63,725 nucleotides of DNA from Bacteroidia bacterium (lineage in GTDB: Bacteria > Bacteroidota > Bacteroidia > Chitinophagales > Saprospiraceae): assembly GCA_030430845.1 (NCBI GenBank), contig JAUIKE010000028.1, positions 1 through 63,725 on the forward strand, in the 5' to 3' direction. Positions 42,377 through 52,342 of this stretch are shown one piece after another. Both the position numbers and the translations under genes were made by a program. The notes under the pieces were generated by a model. The model was not told the origin of the DNA. It saw only the letters and a program-made list of their open reading frames with translations, and ran no database searches. Position 1 is the stretch's first letter; the number at the start of each line of letters is the position of its first letter.

Positions 42377-43708
42377 TTAGTAGCCTGGGTTTTGTGTGAT
42401 CACACCAGCGCTCGCCAATACTTCCGAATTTGGAATTGGGAACAAATGATAGCGACTATCAATGGTTTGTCCCATTTCTGCATCAACCGTGCCTGTCCTC
42501 ACCAAATCGAACCATCTGTGTCCTTCCAATGCCAGCTCAACTCTTCTTTCATCATAAATGGCTTGTCTTACCAAAGCCTGAGAATTGAGAACATTGTGAT
42601 CCAAAGGACTTAAACCAGCTCTGGTTCGGATAGGATCTAATATATCGAGTACGCTTTCAGCCGTAGCACCATTTTCATTCCTTGCTTCAGCATACATCAG
42701 GAGCACATCTCCTAATCTCAGTTCTATCCAGTCCTGATCAAGGCCGCCCCATTTCAAACCAGTCATGTTTACCTCATCGATGGTTAGCGCTCTTCGTAAA
42801 TCAGTATTACCACCATCAGCTGCTTCAATAGCATCAAAAGCAGCAATTAAGTCCGGATCTAAAGGCTGAGGAGATTTGGTGTCAGCTCCGCGAAACCATC
42901 CAGCAAACAGCGTAAACCCGTATTCATCTTCTATGGATGTTGACAACTGGGTGGCAAAAATGATTTCTGAATTTAGATCATTTTCCTCTCCAAAAATATC
43001 AGCAAAGTTGGTTTGCAAACTAATCCCTGCCGCTGCCGCTCCGTTTACTACGGCAGCTAGTTGTGTTTCAGCATTGCTAAAATCGCCCAAGTGCATATAA
43101 ACCTTACCTAACAATCCCTGAGCTGCAATTTTAGACGCCCGGCCACTTCCTATTTTTGAATTATCTAAAGCGGCGATAGCATCCTGAAAATCAGGAATGA
43201 TTACGCTACTATAAACACTAGCAGCCGCTTGTCGGGTTAAAATAGACTTATCGGACACACTTGGTGAAGCGGACAAATTCACGACCACATCACCAAAAAC
43301 CTTCACGAGTTTGAAATAAGATAAAGCCCTTAAAAATTTAGCTTCCCCTACCTCTGTAGCATCTGAAGAATTTTCGATTACGCTATTCGCGCTTAGTATT
43401 GACTTGTACAAGTTGCTGTAGAAGGGACGAAAGAATTGTTCTACCAAATCGCCACCTGCTAAATCTGCATTGTATCTGTCAAAGGCAGGATAGGGTTCTT
43501 CTCGCATCAACATATTGTCGGCTCGGAAGTCACCCATTATCGCCATCGGCGTAGTTGTGGCCTGCTGATAATAATAGGCTGCATTCAAAACTCCTTCAAA
43601 GGTCGTTAAAGAACTAGCTTCGGCATCTAAAACCGGCAGTTGATCCAAATCGTTTTCACATGCTGTTATCAATAGCAATGCACCCAATAATATATATAAG
43701 TTTTTCAT
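42377..43708 (-). CDS. SusD/RagB-family glycan-binding lipoprotein
   Basis: 443 residues, lipobox ALLLITAC. SusD fold: LTTFEGVLNAAYYYQQ, SNLYKSILSANSVIENS, AKFLRALSYFKLVKVFGDVV and the closing YHLFPIPNSEVLASAGVITQ-NPGY. It caps the SusC barrel and binds oligosaccharide, here presumably alginate oligomers. Shorter than the SusD at 50866 (483), so substrate range may differ. Follows susC by 11 nt. Confidence 0.93.
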   Translation of the reverse strand: MKNLYILLGALLLITACENDLDQLPVLDAEASSLTTFEGVLNAAYYYQQATTTPMAIMGDFRADNMLMREEPYPAFDRYNADLAGGDLVEQFFRPFYSNLYKSILSANSVIENSSDATEVGEAKFLRALSYFKLVKVFGDVVVNLSASPSVSDKSILTRQAAASVYSSVIIPDFQDAIAALDNSKIGSGRASKIAAQGLLGKVYMHLGDFSNAETQLAAVVNGAAAAGISLQTNFADIFGEENDLNSEIIFATQLSTSIEDEYGFTLFAGWFRGADTKSPQPLDPDLIAAFDAIEAADGGNTDLRRALTIDEVNMTGLKWGGLDQDWIELRLGDVLLMYAEARNENGATAESVLDILDPIRTRAGLSPLDHNVLNSQALVRQAIYDERRVELALEGHRWFDLVRTGTVDAEMGQTIDSRYHLFPIPNSEVLASAGVITQNPGY

Positions 43709-43719
43709 TGTCTTTTTAT

Positions 43720-46700
43720 TTAGAAATTAACATTTAGACCCACTGTAAAGCTTCTTACAATTGGGCTTGCACCTTCCTGATATCCGTAGGTAGTTGGCCC
43801 CAAATAACCGGTATTGGTAGTCTCTACACCCTCGGGGTTAAAGGAGGTGTAACTATCCGACATCAAATACAGCAAATTAGTGGCTGCAAGATATACTCTG
43901 GCAGAAGTTAAACCTATTTTGCCGGCCAGGCTTGAATGGATATTATAACCTAGCGTCAGGTTTCTCAATGCGATATAAGAAGCATCCTGAACTAGTGCAC
44001 CATGGGCATTTCTGGTTTGCTCATAAAACTGTCCATTATGATCGGCAATACCATCGCCTTCCACATCGAAACTAGACCGCAGCCTGCCGCCAAATTGCGA
44101 CTTCCAATAGATGGGGTCCAGGTTGTAAACTTCACCACCCTGAGCTCCTTGAAACTGAAGCGATATGTCAAAATCTTTAAATGTAACAGCGGTGTTAAAG
44201 CCCCAATAAAAGTCCGGAGTAGCTGATCCTAACTTGACATAGTCATCGTTATTGATGACGCCATCATTGTTTTGGTCTACAACATAATATTCTGAACTCC
44301 CGAACCCAATATTTCTCGAAGGATCGGCGATGTATATGGTTTCAACCTCTCCAAGTACTTCTAATCCCCACATTTCACCAATTTCTCCACCTACGTAATT
44401 TCTAAACTCAGGCCCTCTACCACTAGGGCCTCCATAAACGACACGCGGCAGTTCATCCAGGTCCCCTAAACTCGTGATCTCGGTGTTGACGGTAGATAAG
44501 TTGGCACTAACATCCCAACGCAGGTCGCTCCTGTTGATCAATGCTGCACCTAACTCCAACTCAAAGCCCGAACTGGTTACGTCCCCGCGATTAAGTACGA
44601 TGGAAGGTGTACCTAATACTTCAGAAACACTTTGATTAATCAACATGTCTTCGATATCTGATGTATAATAATCGACGCCCAGTGTGAAACGACTTCCCAG
44701 AAAACCTAAATTAATACCAAAGTTGGTTTCGGTATTACTTTGCCAGGTTAAGTCCGGGTTAGATACATTGCTAGGAATAAGAAACCCGGTCCCGAAAACG
44801 GTTGGTTGAGCTTGTAAAAGGCTCAAGGCATCATAGGACCCTAAAAAAGAAGTTGTTCCTAAAGTACCTCTGCTGAACCGGATTTTTAGATCAGTCAGAA
44901 AGTCAGAGTTGTAGAATGCTTCATTATGTACATTCCAGCCTAAAGAAAATGCTGGGAATACTTCAAATCTATTGTTAACTCCGAAACGGGAGTCACCGTC
45001 CCTTCTAACTGATACGGATGCCAGATAACGGTTATCATAAGCATAATTAATTCTTCCAAATAAGCTCCTTCTGGAAACCGTTTCGTCTCTTAGGCTTGTG
45101 TTAATATCAGAAGGCTCTAAATATGAATAGTTTAAAGGCTGACCAACGGGTACATTAGTACCGGATATAGAGGTTCCTCTGAAGTAGAAATTTTGAAATT
45201 CCATTCCAACCACTGCTGATAGGTCATGCCTTCCAAACGTTTTGGCATAATTCAAGGTTGTCTCGCTCAGTACAGAAGACCTTTTGAGATCTGTTTGATC
45301 CAGGTCAGATTGATTGGAACGTTGTTGGCCATCCGCCAAAACACCTTGATAGTAATATGCTTGTCCGTCATTGATATCTGCTCCCAGAACAGTTCTAATA
45401 TTTAATCCTTCCAATATGTTGAATTGCAAATAAGAACTCACATTGGCAAAATAAGTTTTTTGATATTGCCGTGCATTGTCAAACTTCGCAGCAGGGCCCG
45501 CATCTCCAGTCCCTCCAATACCATTTTGGTTTCTTCCGTAATGCCAATCGTGAACTACATCACCTGGTTGCAAATCATAGATACTTGTCGGATCAAGGCC
45601 TACTCCTCTTCTGTCCTGGTCAAATGTTCTACCAAGGTTTGCTATTGTTAATCCTGCATCTGCTAATGCCTGCCTTTGAGCATCCAATTGTTGAACGAAT
45701 GCAATAGAGGCATCTGTATGATAAATCGGACTAATACTATACGCCCTAAGGAGGTCTCTCATATCATGAGGCACAATTTCCTGGTGGCTATAGAATCCAT
45801 TCAAACTTAATCCGGTCTGGAACTTATCCCCTAGTTTCGCATTGACGTTCAAACGGCCATTGTATCTTTCAAAAGCCTGCTCTTTTACAATCCCCTCAGT
45901 GTTTAGATAACCTAATGAAGCAAAAACGGTTACATCTTCACTTCCTCCGCTAATGCTTAAGTCGTGGTTGGTACTATAGCCTGTTCGGAAAAGCCAATCT
46001 TCCATACTGACCACGTCCGGAGCATTTCTGTAGGCATTAAGCCTGTAATTTAATAGATCCGGATTAACCTCAGAAAGGTCATAAGCATCAGTTTGTAAGT
46101 CATCAGCCCACTCGGAAGCGGTTTTAAGCATTTCAATGTCTTTTACATACTTATTGGAAACGCTTGCGTATGCATTGTAACTAATCTGGGCTTTACCTGC
46201 TCTTCCTTTTTTGGTGGTCACCAGAATAACCCCGTTGGCTCCTCTGGAACCATAAATAGCAGCTGAAGCAGCATCTTTTAGTACCTCCAAACTTTCAATA
46301 TCGTTTGGATTAACAGTTGCCAAACTTCCTGAAATGGGATATCCATCCACTACCACTAGCGGATTGGAGTCACCGGAAAGCGAGGAAGCTGCTCTAATCT
46401 GAATCTTTGGGTCTGCGCCTGGTTCGCCGCTTTGATTTTGAATCAAAACCCCTGCTAATTTTCCAGCCAATGCATCATCTACACGGTTAGCCTGCACAGC
46501 AGCCACATCCTGCCCTCCTATCTGTGCAATGGCGCCTGTGTTGTGCGACTTCTTACGGGTACCATACCCGACTACTACAACTTCTTCCAACTGCTCAATA
46601 TTGAGCTCTAACACAACTTCCAGGTTAGTACTCTCTGTAACAAGCACTTCTTTCTCCATATATCCGGTATAGCTGAACACCAGAGTGGTGTTCTCCTCCA

Positions 46701-46962
46701 CCTCAATAGAGAATTTTCCTTCAAAATCCGTAACAGTTCCAACTGAAGGATCACTCTTTAGATAAACAGCGGCACCGATCAAAGGTAGCCCGTCGTCAGC
46801 CGAAGTCATGGTTCCGGTGACGGTAATCTGCGCCTCGTCAAATAACAAGAGGTCATTCGAGCCGGCATTCCCCGATGATAGTATCGGGAGGAAAAGTAAC
46901 AAACCCAATAGGCCTGAGAACAGGATGGATTTGTTGAAATAATTGGTTACTTTTGCAGTCAT
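43720..46962 (-). CDS. SusC/RagA-family TonB-dependent transporter
   Basis: 1080 residues with a signal peptide (SILFSGLLGLLLFLPILSSG). Order: carboxypeptidase-D-like domain (about 45-125, ITVTGTMTSADDGLPLIGAA), TonB-box region VVVVGYGTRKKS, plug with VVDGYPISGSLATVNPNDIE and LKDAASAAIYGSRGANGVIL, then the 22-strand barrel ending RSFTVGLNVNF. Imports alginate oligomers across the outer membrane with its SusD. The first 130 residues are much closer to the SusC at 52343 than the rest. Confidence 0.95.
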   Translation of the reverse strand: MTAKVTNYFNKSILFSGLLGLLLFLPILSSGNAGSNDLLLFDEAQITVTGTMTSADDGLPLIGAAVYLKSDPSVGTVTDFEGKFSIEVEENTTLVFSYTGYMEKEVLVTESTNLEVVLELNIEQLEEVVVVGYGTRKKSHNTGAIAQIGGQDVAAVQANRVDDALAGKLAGVLIQNQSGEPGADPKIQIRAASSLSGDSNPLVVVDGYPISGSLATVNPNDIESLEVLKDAASAAIYGSRGANGVILVTTKKGRAGKAQISYNAYASVSNKYVKDIEMLKTASEWADDLQTDAYDLSEVNPDLLNYRLNAYRNAPDVVSMEDWLFRTGYSTNHDLSISGGSEDVTVFASLGYLNTEGIVKEQAFERYNGRLNVNAKLGDKFQTGLSLNGFYSHQEIVPHDMRDLLRAYSISPIYHTDASIAFVQQLDAQRQALADAGLTIANLGRTFDQDRRGVGLDPTSIYDLQPGDVVHDWHYGRNQNGIGGTGDAGPAAKFDNARQYQKTYFANVSSYLQFNILEGLNIRTVLGADINDGQAYYYQGVLADGQQRSNQSDLDQTDLKRSSVLSETTLNYAKTFGRHDLSAVVGMEFQNFYFRGTSISGTNVPVGQPLNYSYLEPSDINTSLRDETVSRRSLFGRINYAYDNRYLASVSVRRDGDSRFGVNNRFEVFPAFSLGWNVHNEAFYNSDFLTDLKIRFSRGTLGTTSFLGSYDALSLLQAQPTVFGTGFLIPSNVSNPDLTWQSNTETNFGINLGFLGSRFTLGVDYYTSDIEDMLINQSVSEVLGTPSIVLNRGDVTSSGFELELGAALINRSDLRWDVSANLSTVNTEITSLGDLDELPRVVYGGPSGRGPEFRNYVGGEIGEMWGLEVLGEVETIYIADPSRNIGFGSSEYYVVDQNNDGVINNDDYVKLGSATPDFYWGFNTAVTFKDFDISLQFQGAQGGEVYNLDPIYWKSQFGGRLRSSFDVEGDGIADHNGQFYEQTRNAHGALVQDASYIALRNLTLGYNIHSSLAGKIGLTSARVYLAATNLLYLMSDSYTSFNPEGVETTNTGYLGPTTYGYQEGASPIVRSFTVGLNVNF

Positions 46963-47080
46963 AACATATTAATTTTAATTTTAATCATTTCACTCACCCT
47001 GGCCGGTGAGTTTTTTTGTGTTTATCTGTTTCGATATAAGCTACAGGGAATCCCCCCAAGATGATGCTCCATCTTAAGTA
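46963..47080 (-). ncRNA. Structured 5' leader of susC (first unit); possible antisense RNA locus
   Basis: Two hairpins conserved with the other susC leader: CTCACC ... GGTGAG at 46993-47010 and AAGATG ... CATCTT at 47058-47075. The second covaries with AAAATG ... CATTTT in the other copy. Read on the plus strand the first hairpin is followed by seven T, as in an intrinsic terminator, and a TACTTTTG -7-like box lies at 46948-46955 inside susC, so a short antisense RNA over the susC start is possible. The remainder of the gap to 47300 shows no gene. Confidence 0.45.
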
Positions 47081-47300
47081 GGCTTCATGTACCAACCATT
47101 TCCTCTAGGGATAAATTAGCTGTCATGGATACTATCGGTTCAGGAACTAGCTGTCCGGATAGGATAGTTTTTAACAGAAATCATATCTTATTTTGGGAGA
47201 TGCTTCCAATTAACAGAAATTGGAAGGAAGGATTTGCGTCATGTGAATGTGGTTTATTTGGTTCATAGTCAATTGTTTCAGGTATCACTGAATTCAATGG

Positions 47301-47537
47301 CTACAGTACTTTTGGTTTCAAGCTTCTACTGTATTCTAATGTATCTTGCAGGTGATTCTGCATGGCCTTTCCTGCCTTGTCAGGTTCTTGAGCAATAAGG
47401 TGCTGGAGAATTATTTTATGCCCTTCCAAAGCTGTATAGATGCGCCCTTTCTTACAAACATCCAGCCGAATGATCCTCTCAACAGGCGAGTCAAGGTCAA
47501 TTTCCTGAAAACTGTTCAAAAGATCTAGGCGTGACAT
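47301..47537 (-). pseudogene. GntR/FadR regulator with in-frame internal deletion
   Basis: 78 residues from the ATG at 47537. The first 24 residues (SFQEIDLDSPVERIIR) match the N-terminus of the full regulator at 55851, and the rest (LDVCKKGRIYTALEGHKIIL and AQEPDKAGKAMQNHLQDTLE) match its last 55 residues. About 160 residues, comprising the winged helix and most of the FCD effector domain, are missing; the join falls at an ATTC(A/G)-like microhomology. The frame stays open. It cannot bind DNA as a GntR protein; a dominant-negative or purely decayed state is possible. It has kept a full promoter and three operator sites. Confidence 0.85.
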
Positions 47538-47549
47538 GCATCTCGTTTT

Positions 47550-47591
47550 TTGGTTGACCAATAATTGGTCGACCAATTATTGGTCAACCAA
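47550..47591. promoter_or_regulatory. Triple GntR operator upstream of truncated regulator/susC unit
   Basis: Three 12-bp palindromes TTGGTTGACCAA (47550), TTGGTCGACCAA (47565) and TTGGTCAACCAA (47580), each 15 bp from the next. The last overlaps the -7 box of the promoter at 47589. Confidence 0.85.
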
Positions 47592-47620
47592 ATCTACTGC
47601 TTCTTTTTTAATTGACAAAA
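47589..47620 (-). promoter_or_regulatory. Promoter of truncated gntR-susC-susD unit
   Basis: On the minus strand TTTTG (47616-47620), 19-nt spacer, TAGATTTG (47589-47596): an exact match to the Bacteroidota consensus. The -7 box overlaps the first operator, so repression by the GntR protein is expected. Confidence 0.8.
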
Positions 47621-47765
47621 TTTTTTTTCAAAAAAAAGTCGGCAAAAATTAAATATATCGTTTGGGGAAGTCGTAATCTAATTCTCAAAAAAATCCAAAT
47701 CGAATTAATTGTCTTTACGAGGCGGTATTTAGGGCTATCCCTTAGTCTTGAATGGAGGTATGTAT

Positions 47766-47857
47766 AGTTAAAGGGGCAGGCACCCGTCTTATTATTGTAT
47801 AAAGACAAACACCTGCTCAGCCCTAACCAAATTGTAATAATGTATGAAACTTAGCTT
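47766..47857 (-). repeat. Duplicated 92-bp structured element, copy B (after PL7)
   Basis: Counterpart of 42264-42355. Lies 70 nt after the PL7 stop on the minus strand. The inner stem (GCAGG ... CCTGC) is kept while loop bases differ, which suggests selection on structure. Probable shared 3'-end of each susCD unit. Confidence 0.75.
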
Positions 47858-47927
47858 CTCGACAGCGATTACATCGAAATTCAGCTTTTAGTATGAAAAA
47901 AAAATTGACCAAACCTGAAAATATTTG

Positions 47928-48878
47928 CTAATGACTTACCTCCAGACTGTAATATTTTACTTTTGAAAAGGCTCCTTCATCCTTCGTAGCGAGATAATTT
48001 CCGGCTTTGAAATAGTTTTCAAAAACGCCCCACTTTTGCATGTGAATATCATCGTATACTACCTTTTCGGAATCATTCAGAATGACTTCCATTCTGCCTT
48101 CCGAGGCTTTGATCTCAAGTGTAAATTTGTCAGTTCCGACTTCTTCTGCAAACGTATGGCCTTCGTCATCCGTCCAGGAACTCACCTTAAGAATTTCAGT
48201 GTCAGAAGCATCTAGATCTTTCAACTGCTTGGTTTTTACCCGTACCTTGCCATACGTCCAGTAAATTTTCAGAACAGGCGGTGCATTGTTGTCATCTTCT
48301 CCGATCCGGTCCCGTTGTTCATCGGTGAGCCTTCCATGGATCTGCATGATAATGACCCGGTGAGCTTTACCACTCGCATCCGTAGAAATCTCGGGCACAC
48401 TGAGCGTACCTTTCATGCTTCCTCCCTGGGCAAAGGTCCAGTTGATCTTATTACTTCCCGGCTCCATCTGCTCTCTTAACTCTGTTCTGGAATAGGAAGA
48501 ATTAGCGGTGGACGATCCCGGATAAGTATAAAAAACAAGGGAACCGTCGGTTGAGTCATTGTACATGAACTCTTGCAGCACCTCCATGTTGGCATAGTCC
48601 AGGATCTCCGGCGGTTCTACTTCTGTGGGCCGACCTACAGGTAAGGTCACTTTCCAGTGGTTCAAATCAATGTGCGGGAGGAAATAATCTACTCCTTCCA
48701 CTTTTTGAACAGGTGGTGGAGGTGGTGGAGGGTCTTCCTTTTCCGGCTTTGGAGCTATTTCACTCTCTGTTACAGAACAACCGATACTGAGTATGACCAC
48801 CCATAAAAGTGGGATGAAACCACCCAGGGCTATTCCAAGCCCTGAGTGGTTTTTGTTCCTATAGGATCGTTTCTTCAT
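47928..48878 (-). CDS. PL7-family alginate lyase (lipoprotein)
   Basis: 316 residues. Lipobox VVILSIGC is followed by a proline-rich linker (seven Pro) that holds the enzyme off the membrane. PL7 motifs: YSRTELREQM (R-T-E-L-R), VIIMQIHGRL (Q-I-H) and VFENYFKAGNYLA (Y-F-K-A-G-x-Y). Acts as an endolyase, probably on the cell surface feeding SusC/SusD. Last gene of the GntR-SusC-SusD-PKD-PL7 operon, 2 nt after the PKD gene. Not closely related to the PL7 at 31351. Confidence 0.94.
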   Translation of the reverse strand: MKKRSYRNKNHSGLGIALGGFIPLLWVVILSIGCSVTESEIAPKPEKEDPPPPPPPVQKVEGVDYFLPHIDLNHWKVTLPVGRPTEVEPPEILDYANMEVLQEFMYNDSTDGSLVFYTYPGSSTANSSYSRTELREQMEPGSNKINWTFAQGGSMKGTLSVPEISTDASGKAHRVIIMQIHGRLTDEQRDRIGEDDNNAPPVLKIYWTYGKVRVKTKQLKDLDASDTEILKVSSWTDDEGHTFAEEVGTDKFTLEIKASEGRMEVILNDSEKVVYDDIHMQKWGVFENYFKAGNYLATKDEGAFSKVKYYSLEVSH

Positions 48879-48880
48879 TA

Positions 48881-50848
48881 TTATTCGTTTTCCACGATTT
48901 TTACATTATCCAGGAAGACTTCATTGCTGCTGTCTACAGCATTTAAAGCTCTGGCATAAATAACCACCTTATTTGAAGATGCGGTGAATGTAAAGGTAGT
49001 TGTTGTGAACATCGACTTGTCTGTATTAAAGTCGTTGGTGATGTCGTAGTATGCGTCAATAGCCGGATCCGTTTTGGAAGCATCGATGCCCGCCTCTGTT
49101 GTAATTTCTGTGTTTAAGATAAATACTTCTGTATTAATACCTTCAGCTTCCGAGCGGGTGTCGATTGAAAAAGTATACTCAACACCTTGCTCAACCTGAA
49201 CGACCTGGTACAATCGGCGGCAACTGGCACTAAATTTCGCTCCTCTTGTCTTGGACCCGTTTTCGAAAGCACCATCAGAAGTGGAGTTTGGTTGCTCGTT
49301 GGTACAGTAGGTAGCATCAATGTAATTATTCAAGTCAGAATTATTCCAAAGTTCTCTGTATGGACTCGGAACTTCATTTCCATCATTATCTACAACCGTA
49401 CTGTTGGGGGTCATATCCCAGGCATCTGCATTGTCACTGGTGTTATTGGTAAATTCATCAAAAGTACCGTTGAGGACCTGTACGACAAAGCCTTGAGCTA
49501 CCACCAGTTTTTCGGTGGCCACATCTGTATTTCCTGTTTCGCTGTAGGCGGTTAAGGTTACTGTGTACTCTCCATCTTCATCATACGTATGAGTAGGGTT
49601 CATTCCGGTAAACTGATAACCGTCTCCAAATTCCCACAACAGCATCACCGCCCCTTCAGATGCATCCGTGAAACTGTAGCTGCGATAATCGTCCGGATCT
49701 ACCTGAAAAGTAAAACCAGCCGTAACAGGCGCTAGTATATTGATGGTTTTGCTAAAAGTAGTGGACAAGCCAAATTCACTAGAGGCCGTGAGCGTAACCG
49801 TATATTCATCTGCAGAGGCATATACATGGGTCGGAGATTCCTCTGTTGATGTATTTCCATCACCAAAGTCCCACTCATAGCTTGTAGCATTTGTGGAAGT
49901 ATTGGAGAACGCATACTCAAGATAATTGGACTCACTCTGTTCTACATTAAATCCGGCTGAAGGGGGGACGGCTCCTTCGGCTCCGATATCTATCGAGAAA
50001 TTATCCAAACGGGCTTCAACAGGTCCGTTAAAGAAATAAATGGCAACTACGGTGTTTTCACCTGAGTTAAAGGACAATTTCTGTTCTACATAGGCCGAAG
50101 GATCTTCTGTATCATTGACCGTTACGGAGGCGAGGGTTCCGGCGGCAGTAGATTCCCGATCTGGGAAAGGACCGAACTCGGTTACCCCTAGTACGGATAC
50201 GGTGATCCAGGGATCGGCTGCATTATCCAACATAGTGTACCAAAACCTCAGATCATAATTAGTATTGGCTTCTACAGCAATTTCCTGATAACCGATCCGA
50301 GATTCGTCATTAGGCAGCTTGGCACCTTGCGTTCCAAATTGTACGGGACTGCCTGTTATCTGAATAACGCCGCCCAGGTCACTGTTTCTCCAGGAATCCC
50401 GGCCATCTCCGGAGCCGTCAGGCAAAGTGTTATCTTCAAAACCTGCTTCCAGGATAATCGGCTGGAAAGGACCTTCTACCACTTCGACATCTACAGTGAT
50501 TGTACTGGATACGCCGTTGGCATCGCTGGCCGTCAGTGTGACGGGATAGGTGCCTTCTCCCTGCTCGAATGTGTATACGGGATCTTTGGCGGTTGAGGTG
50601 TTTCCTCCTCCAAAATCCCAGGCATAGATGACAGATTCAGTTGAAAGGTTAGTAAATTTAACCGTTCTGAAATCTTCTAAAGTAGAAGCATAAGAAAAGT
50701 TAGCCTCGGGGAAAATCGTATCAGGGATTGAGTTGGCTTCTGGCAGCTCAAACTCAAACGGATCTTCACAGCTACTAACCAAAAAGACGATTGAAAAGCA
50801 AAGGAATATCCTCATTGCTTTGTGGAAAACATATTTCTCTTGTTTCAT
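48881..50848 (-). CDS. PKD-domain surface lipoprotein (probable glycan-binding protein)
   Basis: 655 residues; lipobox VFLVSSC. The ATG at 50815 is an alternative start giving a shorter leader. Three PKD domains (near residues 47-125, 295-370, 375-450; cores YAWDFGGGNTS, YEWDFGDGNTS, LLWEFGDGYQF) alternate with two carbohydrate-binding-like beta-sandwiches (after LEAGFEDNTLPDGSGDG and LNGTFDEFTNNTSDNA). Position directly after susD matches surface glycan-binding proteins of other polysaccharide loci. Binding to alginate is inferred. No catalytic residues seen. Confidence 0.85.
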   Translation of the reverse strand: MKQEKYVFHKAMRIFLCFSIVFLVSSCEDPFEFELPEANSIPDTIFPEANFSYASTLEDFRTVKFTNLSTESVIYAWDFGGGNTSTAKDPVYTFEQGEGTYPVTLTASDANGVSSTITVDVEVVEGPFQPIILEAGFEDNTLPDGSGDGRDSWRNSDLGGVIQITGSPVQFGTQGAKLPNDESRIGYQEIAVEANTNYDLRFWYTMLDNAADPWITVSVLGVTEFGPFPDRESTAAGTLASVTVNDTEDPSAYVEQKLSFNSGENTVVAIYFFNGPVEARLDNFSIDIGAEGAVPPSAGFNVEQSESNYLEYAFSNTSTNATSYEWDFGDGNTSTEESPTHVYASADEYTVTLTASSEFGLSTTFSKTINILAPVTAGFTFQVDPDDYRSYSFTDASEGAVMLLWEFGDGYQFTGMNPTHTYDEDGEYTVTLTAYSETGNTDVATEKLVVAQGFVVQVLNGTFDEFTNNTSDNADAWDMTPNSTVVDNDGNEVPSPYRELWNNSDLNNYIDATYCTNEQPNSTSDGAFENGSKTRGAKFSASCRRLYQVVQVEQGVEYTFSIDTRSEAEGINTEVFILNTEITTEAGIDASKTDPAIDAYYDITNDFNTDKSMFTTTTFTFTASSNKVVIYARALNAVDSSNEVFLDNVKIVENE

Positions 50849-50865
50849 TTTTTGAATTTTTAGTA

Positions 50866-52317
50866 TTAATAACCAGGATTCTGGGTTAATAAACCACCGC
50901 TCAGGTTAATTTCTCTCGACGGGATGGGTAATAATAATTTTCTTGTATCATAATCCGTGTATCCATTCTCAGCAGCATGAGCACTCAGAACCGCATCTGC
51001 CACTCCAAACCTCAACAGATCATAGAAGCGTTGATTCTCAAAGGCCAATTCTACCCTTCTTTCAGCAAGTAAGGCATCTTTGGTTAGAGCAGAAGGACGA
51101 TCCTCTGCCGGATCAAATCCGGCTCTTTCTCTGACTTTCATATAGGACTCAATGGCACTGCCGTCTGAAGTTTGATCGCCGCCTGCCATAATGGCTTCGG
51201 CATGCATCAACAGTACATCTGCATACCGCAAAACAATCACATCATTACCGGCATAGCTCGGGCTTTGGCCGTAGGTAGGAGGGAAGCTTGATACATCCGA
51301 GCCTTCCGGTAGAAACTTGGTCACTTCCGTAAAACTTGGAAAAGTTACATAAGAGACTTCGGTTCGGTTGCCACCATATTGAGCAAAATCTGCTACCAGG
51401 TTATCGTTGACGATATTCAGGCCATCCTGCCTACCCTGGCGGATAGTAGCCGTGAATTCGGCAGAAAAGCCTTGACTTTCTTGTACATTTCCAAATTCAT
51501 ATTGAATGGCAAAAATGATTTCGTCGTTTAGTTCATTATAAAACACATCATAAAAGTCGGCCTCTAAGCCGAACTCCCCACTATTAATAATAGCCTCACA
51601 CAATTGCTGTGCCGCCGCATAATCCGGACTTGGATGCGATAAATAAACTTTTGCCAAAATACCTTGTGCCGCCGCTCTGGACGCCCTGGATTTATAGCTG
51701 TTGTCCAAGTTACTAACCGCTTCTTGTAGGTCTGAGATAATTTGCGCATAAACCTGATCTTCAGATACTCGCGTGAAAAGTAACTCATCTTCTGTAGGCC
51801 CTACCACCGTGGTGACTAAAGGCACGGCGCCATATAATCTTACCAGCTTGAAATACGCAAAGGCTCTTAAAAACTTAGCTTCAGCCGCATAAGCACTTTG
51901 ATTACTTTCATCCGCTACCTCAATAAAGTTTAGAACATTGTTTGCTCTAAAAATGATCTCGTACATAGATTGGTAAAAATCTTCAGATTGTACATTGTTC
52001 GCATCCACTCTGTATCGGTGAAAATCGGCCCTTGAACCTTCTAAGGTAGCAGTTCGGGTGTTGTCACTACGCATTTCAGTCACCATGAATTCAAATTGAA
52101 TCCCACGGTTATACTGAGTCGTGTTGGATTCGGTATTTACGTTAACTCCCTGAATGGCATCATAAATCCCAATAATACCAGCGAGGACATCATCATCAGA
52201 GTTAAAAAATGCGTCGACAACAATAGCAGAATCAGGTATTGGATTTAAAAATTCGTCTTCACAGGAATAGAGCAGAAGGCCCATTGCTGCAAAAGTTATA
52301 TATTTTAAATATTTCAT
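50866..52317 (-). CDS. SusD/RagB-family glycan-binding lipoprotein
   Basis: 483 residues, lipobox MGLLLYSC. Typical segments: FFNSDDDVLAGIIGIYDAIQ, YEIIFRANNVLNFIEVADES, AKFLRAFAYFKLVRLYGAVP, DVLLMHAEAIMAGGD and the closing LLLPIPSREINLSGGLLTQN-PGY. Partner of the SusC at 52343, 25 nt upstream. Binds alginate oligomers by context. Confidence 0.94.
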   Translation of the reverse strand: MKYLKYITFAAMGLLLYSCEDEFLNPIPDSAIVVDAFFNSDDDVLAGIIGIYDAIQGVNVNTESNTTQYNRGIQFEFMVTEMRSDNTRTATLEGSRADFHRYRVDANNVQSEDFYQSMYEIIFRANNVLNFIEVADESNQSAYAAEAKFLRAFAYFKLVRLYGAVPLVTTVVGPTEDELLFTRVSEDQVYAQIISDLQEAVSNLDNSYKSRASRAAAQGILAKVYLSHPSPDYAAAQQLCEAIINSGEFGLEADFYDVFYNELNDEIIFAIQYEFGNVQESQGFSAEFTATIRQGRQDGLNIVNDNLVADFAQYGGNRTEVSYVTFPSFTEVTKFLPEGSDVSSFPPTYGQSPSYAGNDVIVLRYADVLLMHAEAIMAGGDQTSDGSAIESYMKVRERAGFDPAEDRPSALTKDALLAERRVELAFENQRFYDLLRFGVADAVLSAHAAENGYTDYDTRKLLLPIPSREINLSGGLLTQNPGY

Positions 52318-52342
52318 TATTGTATTGTTTTTATGCTTTATG

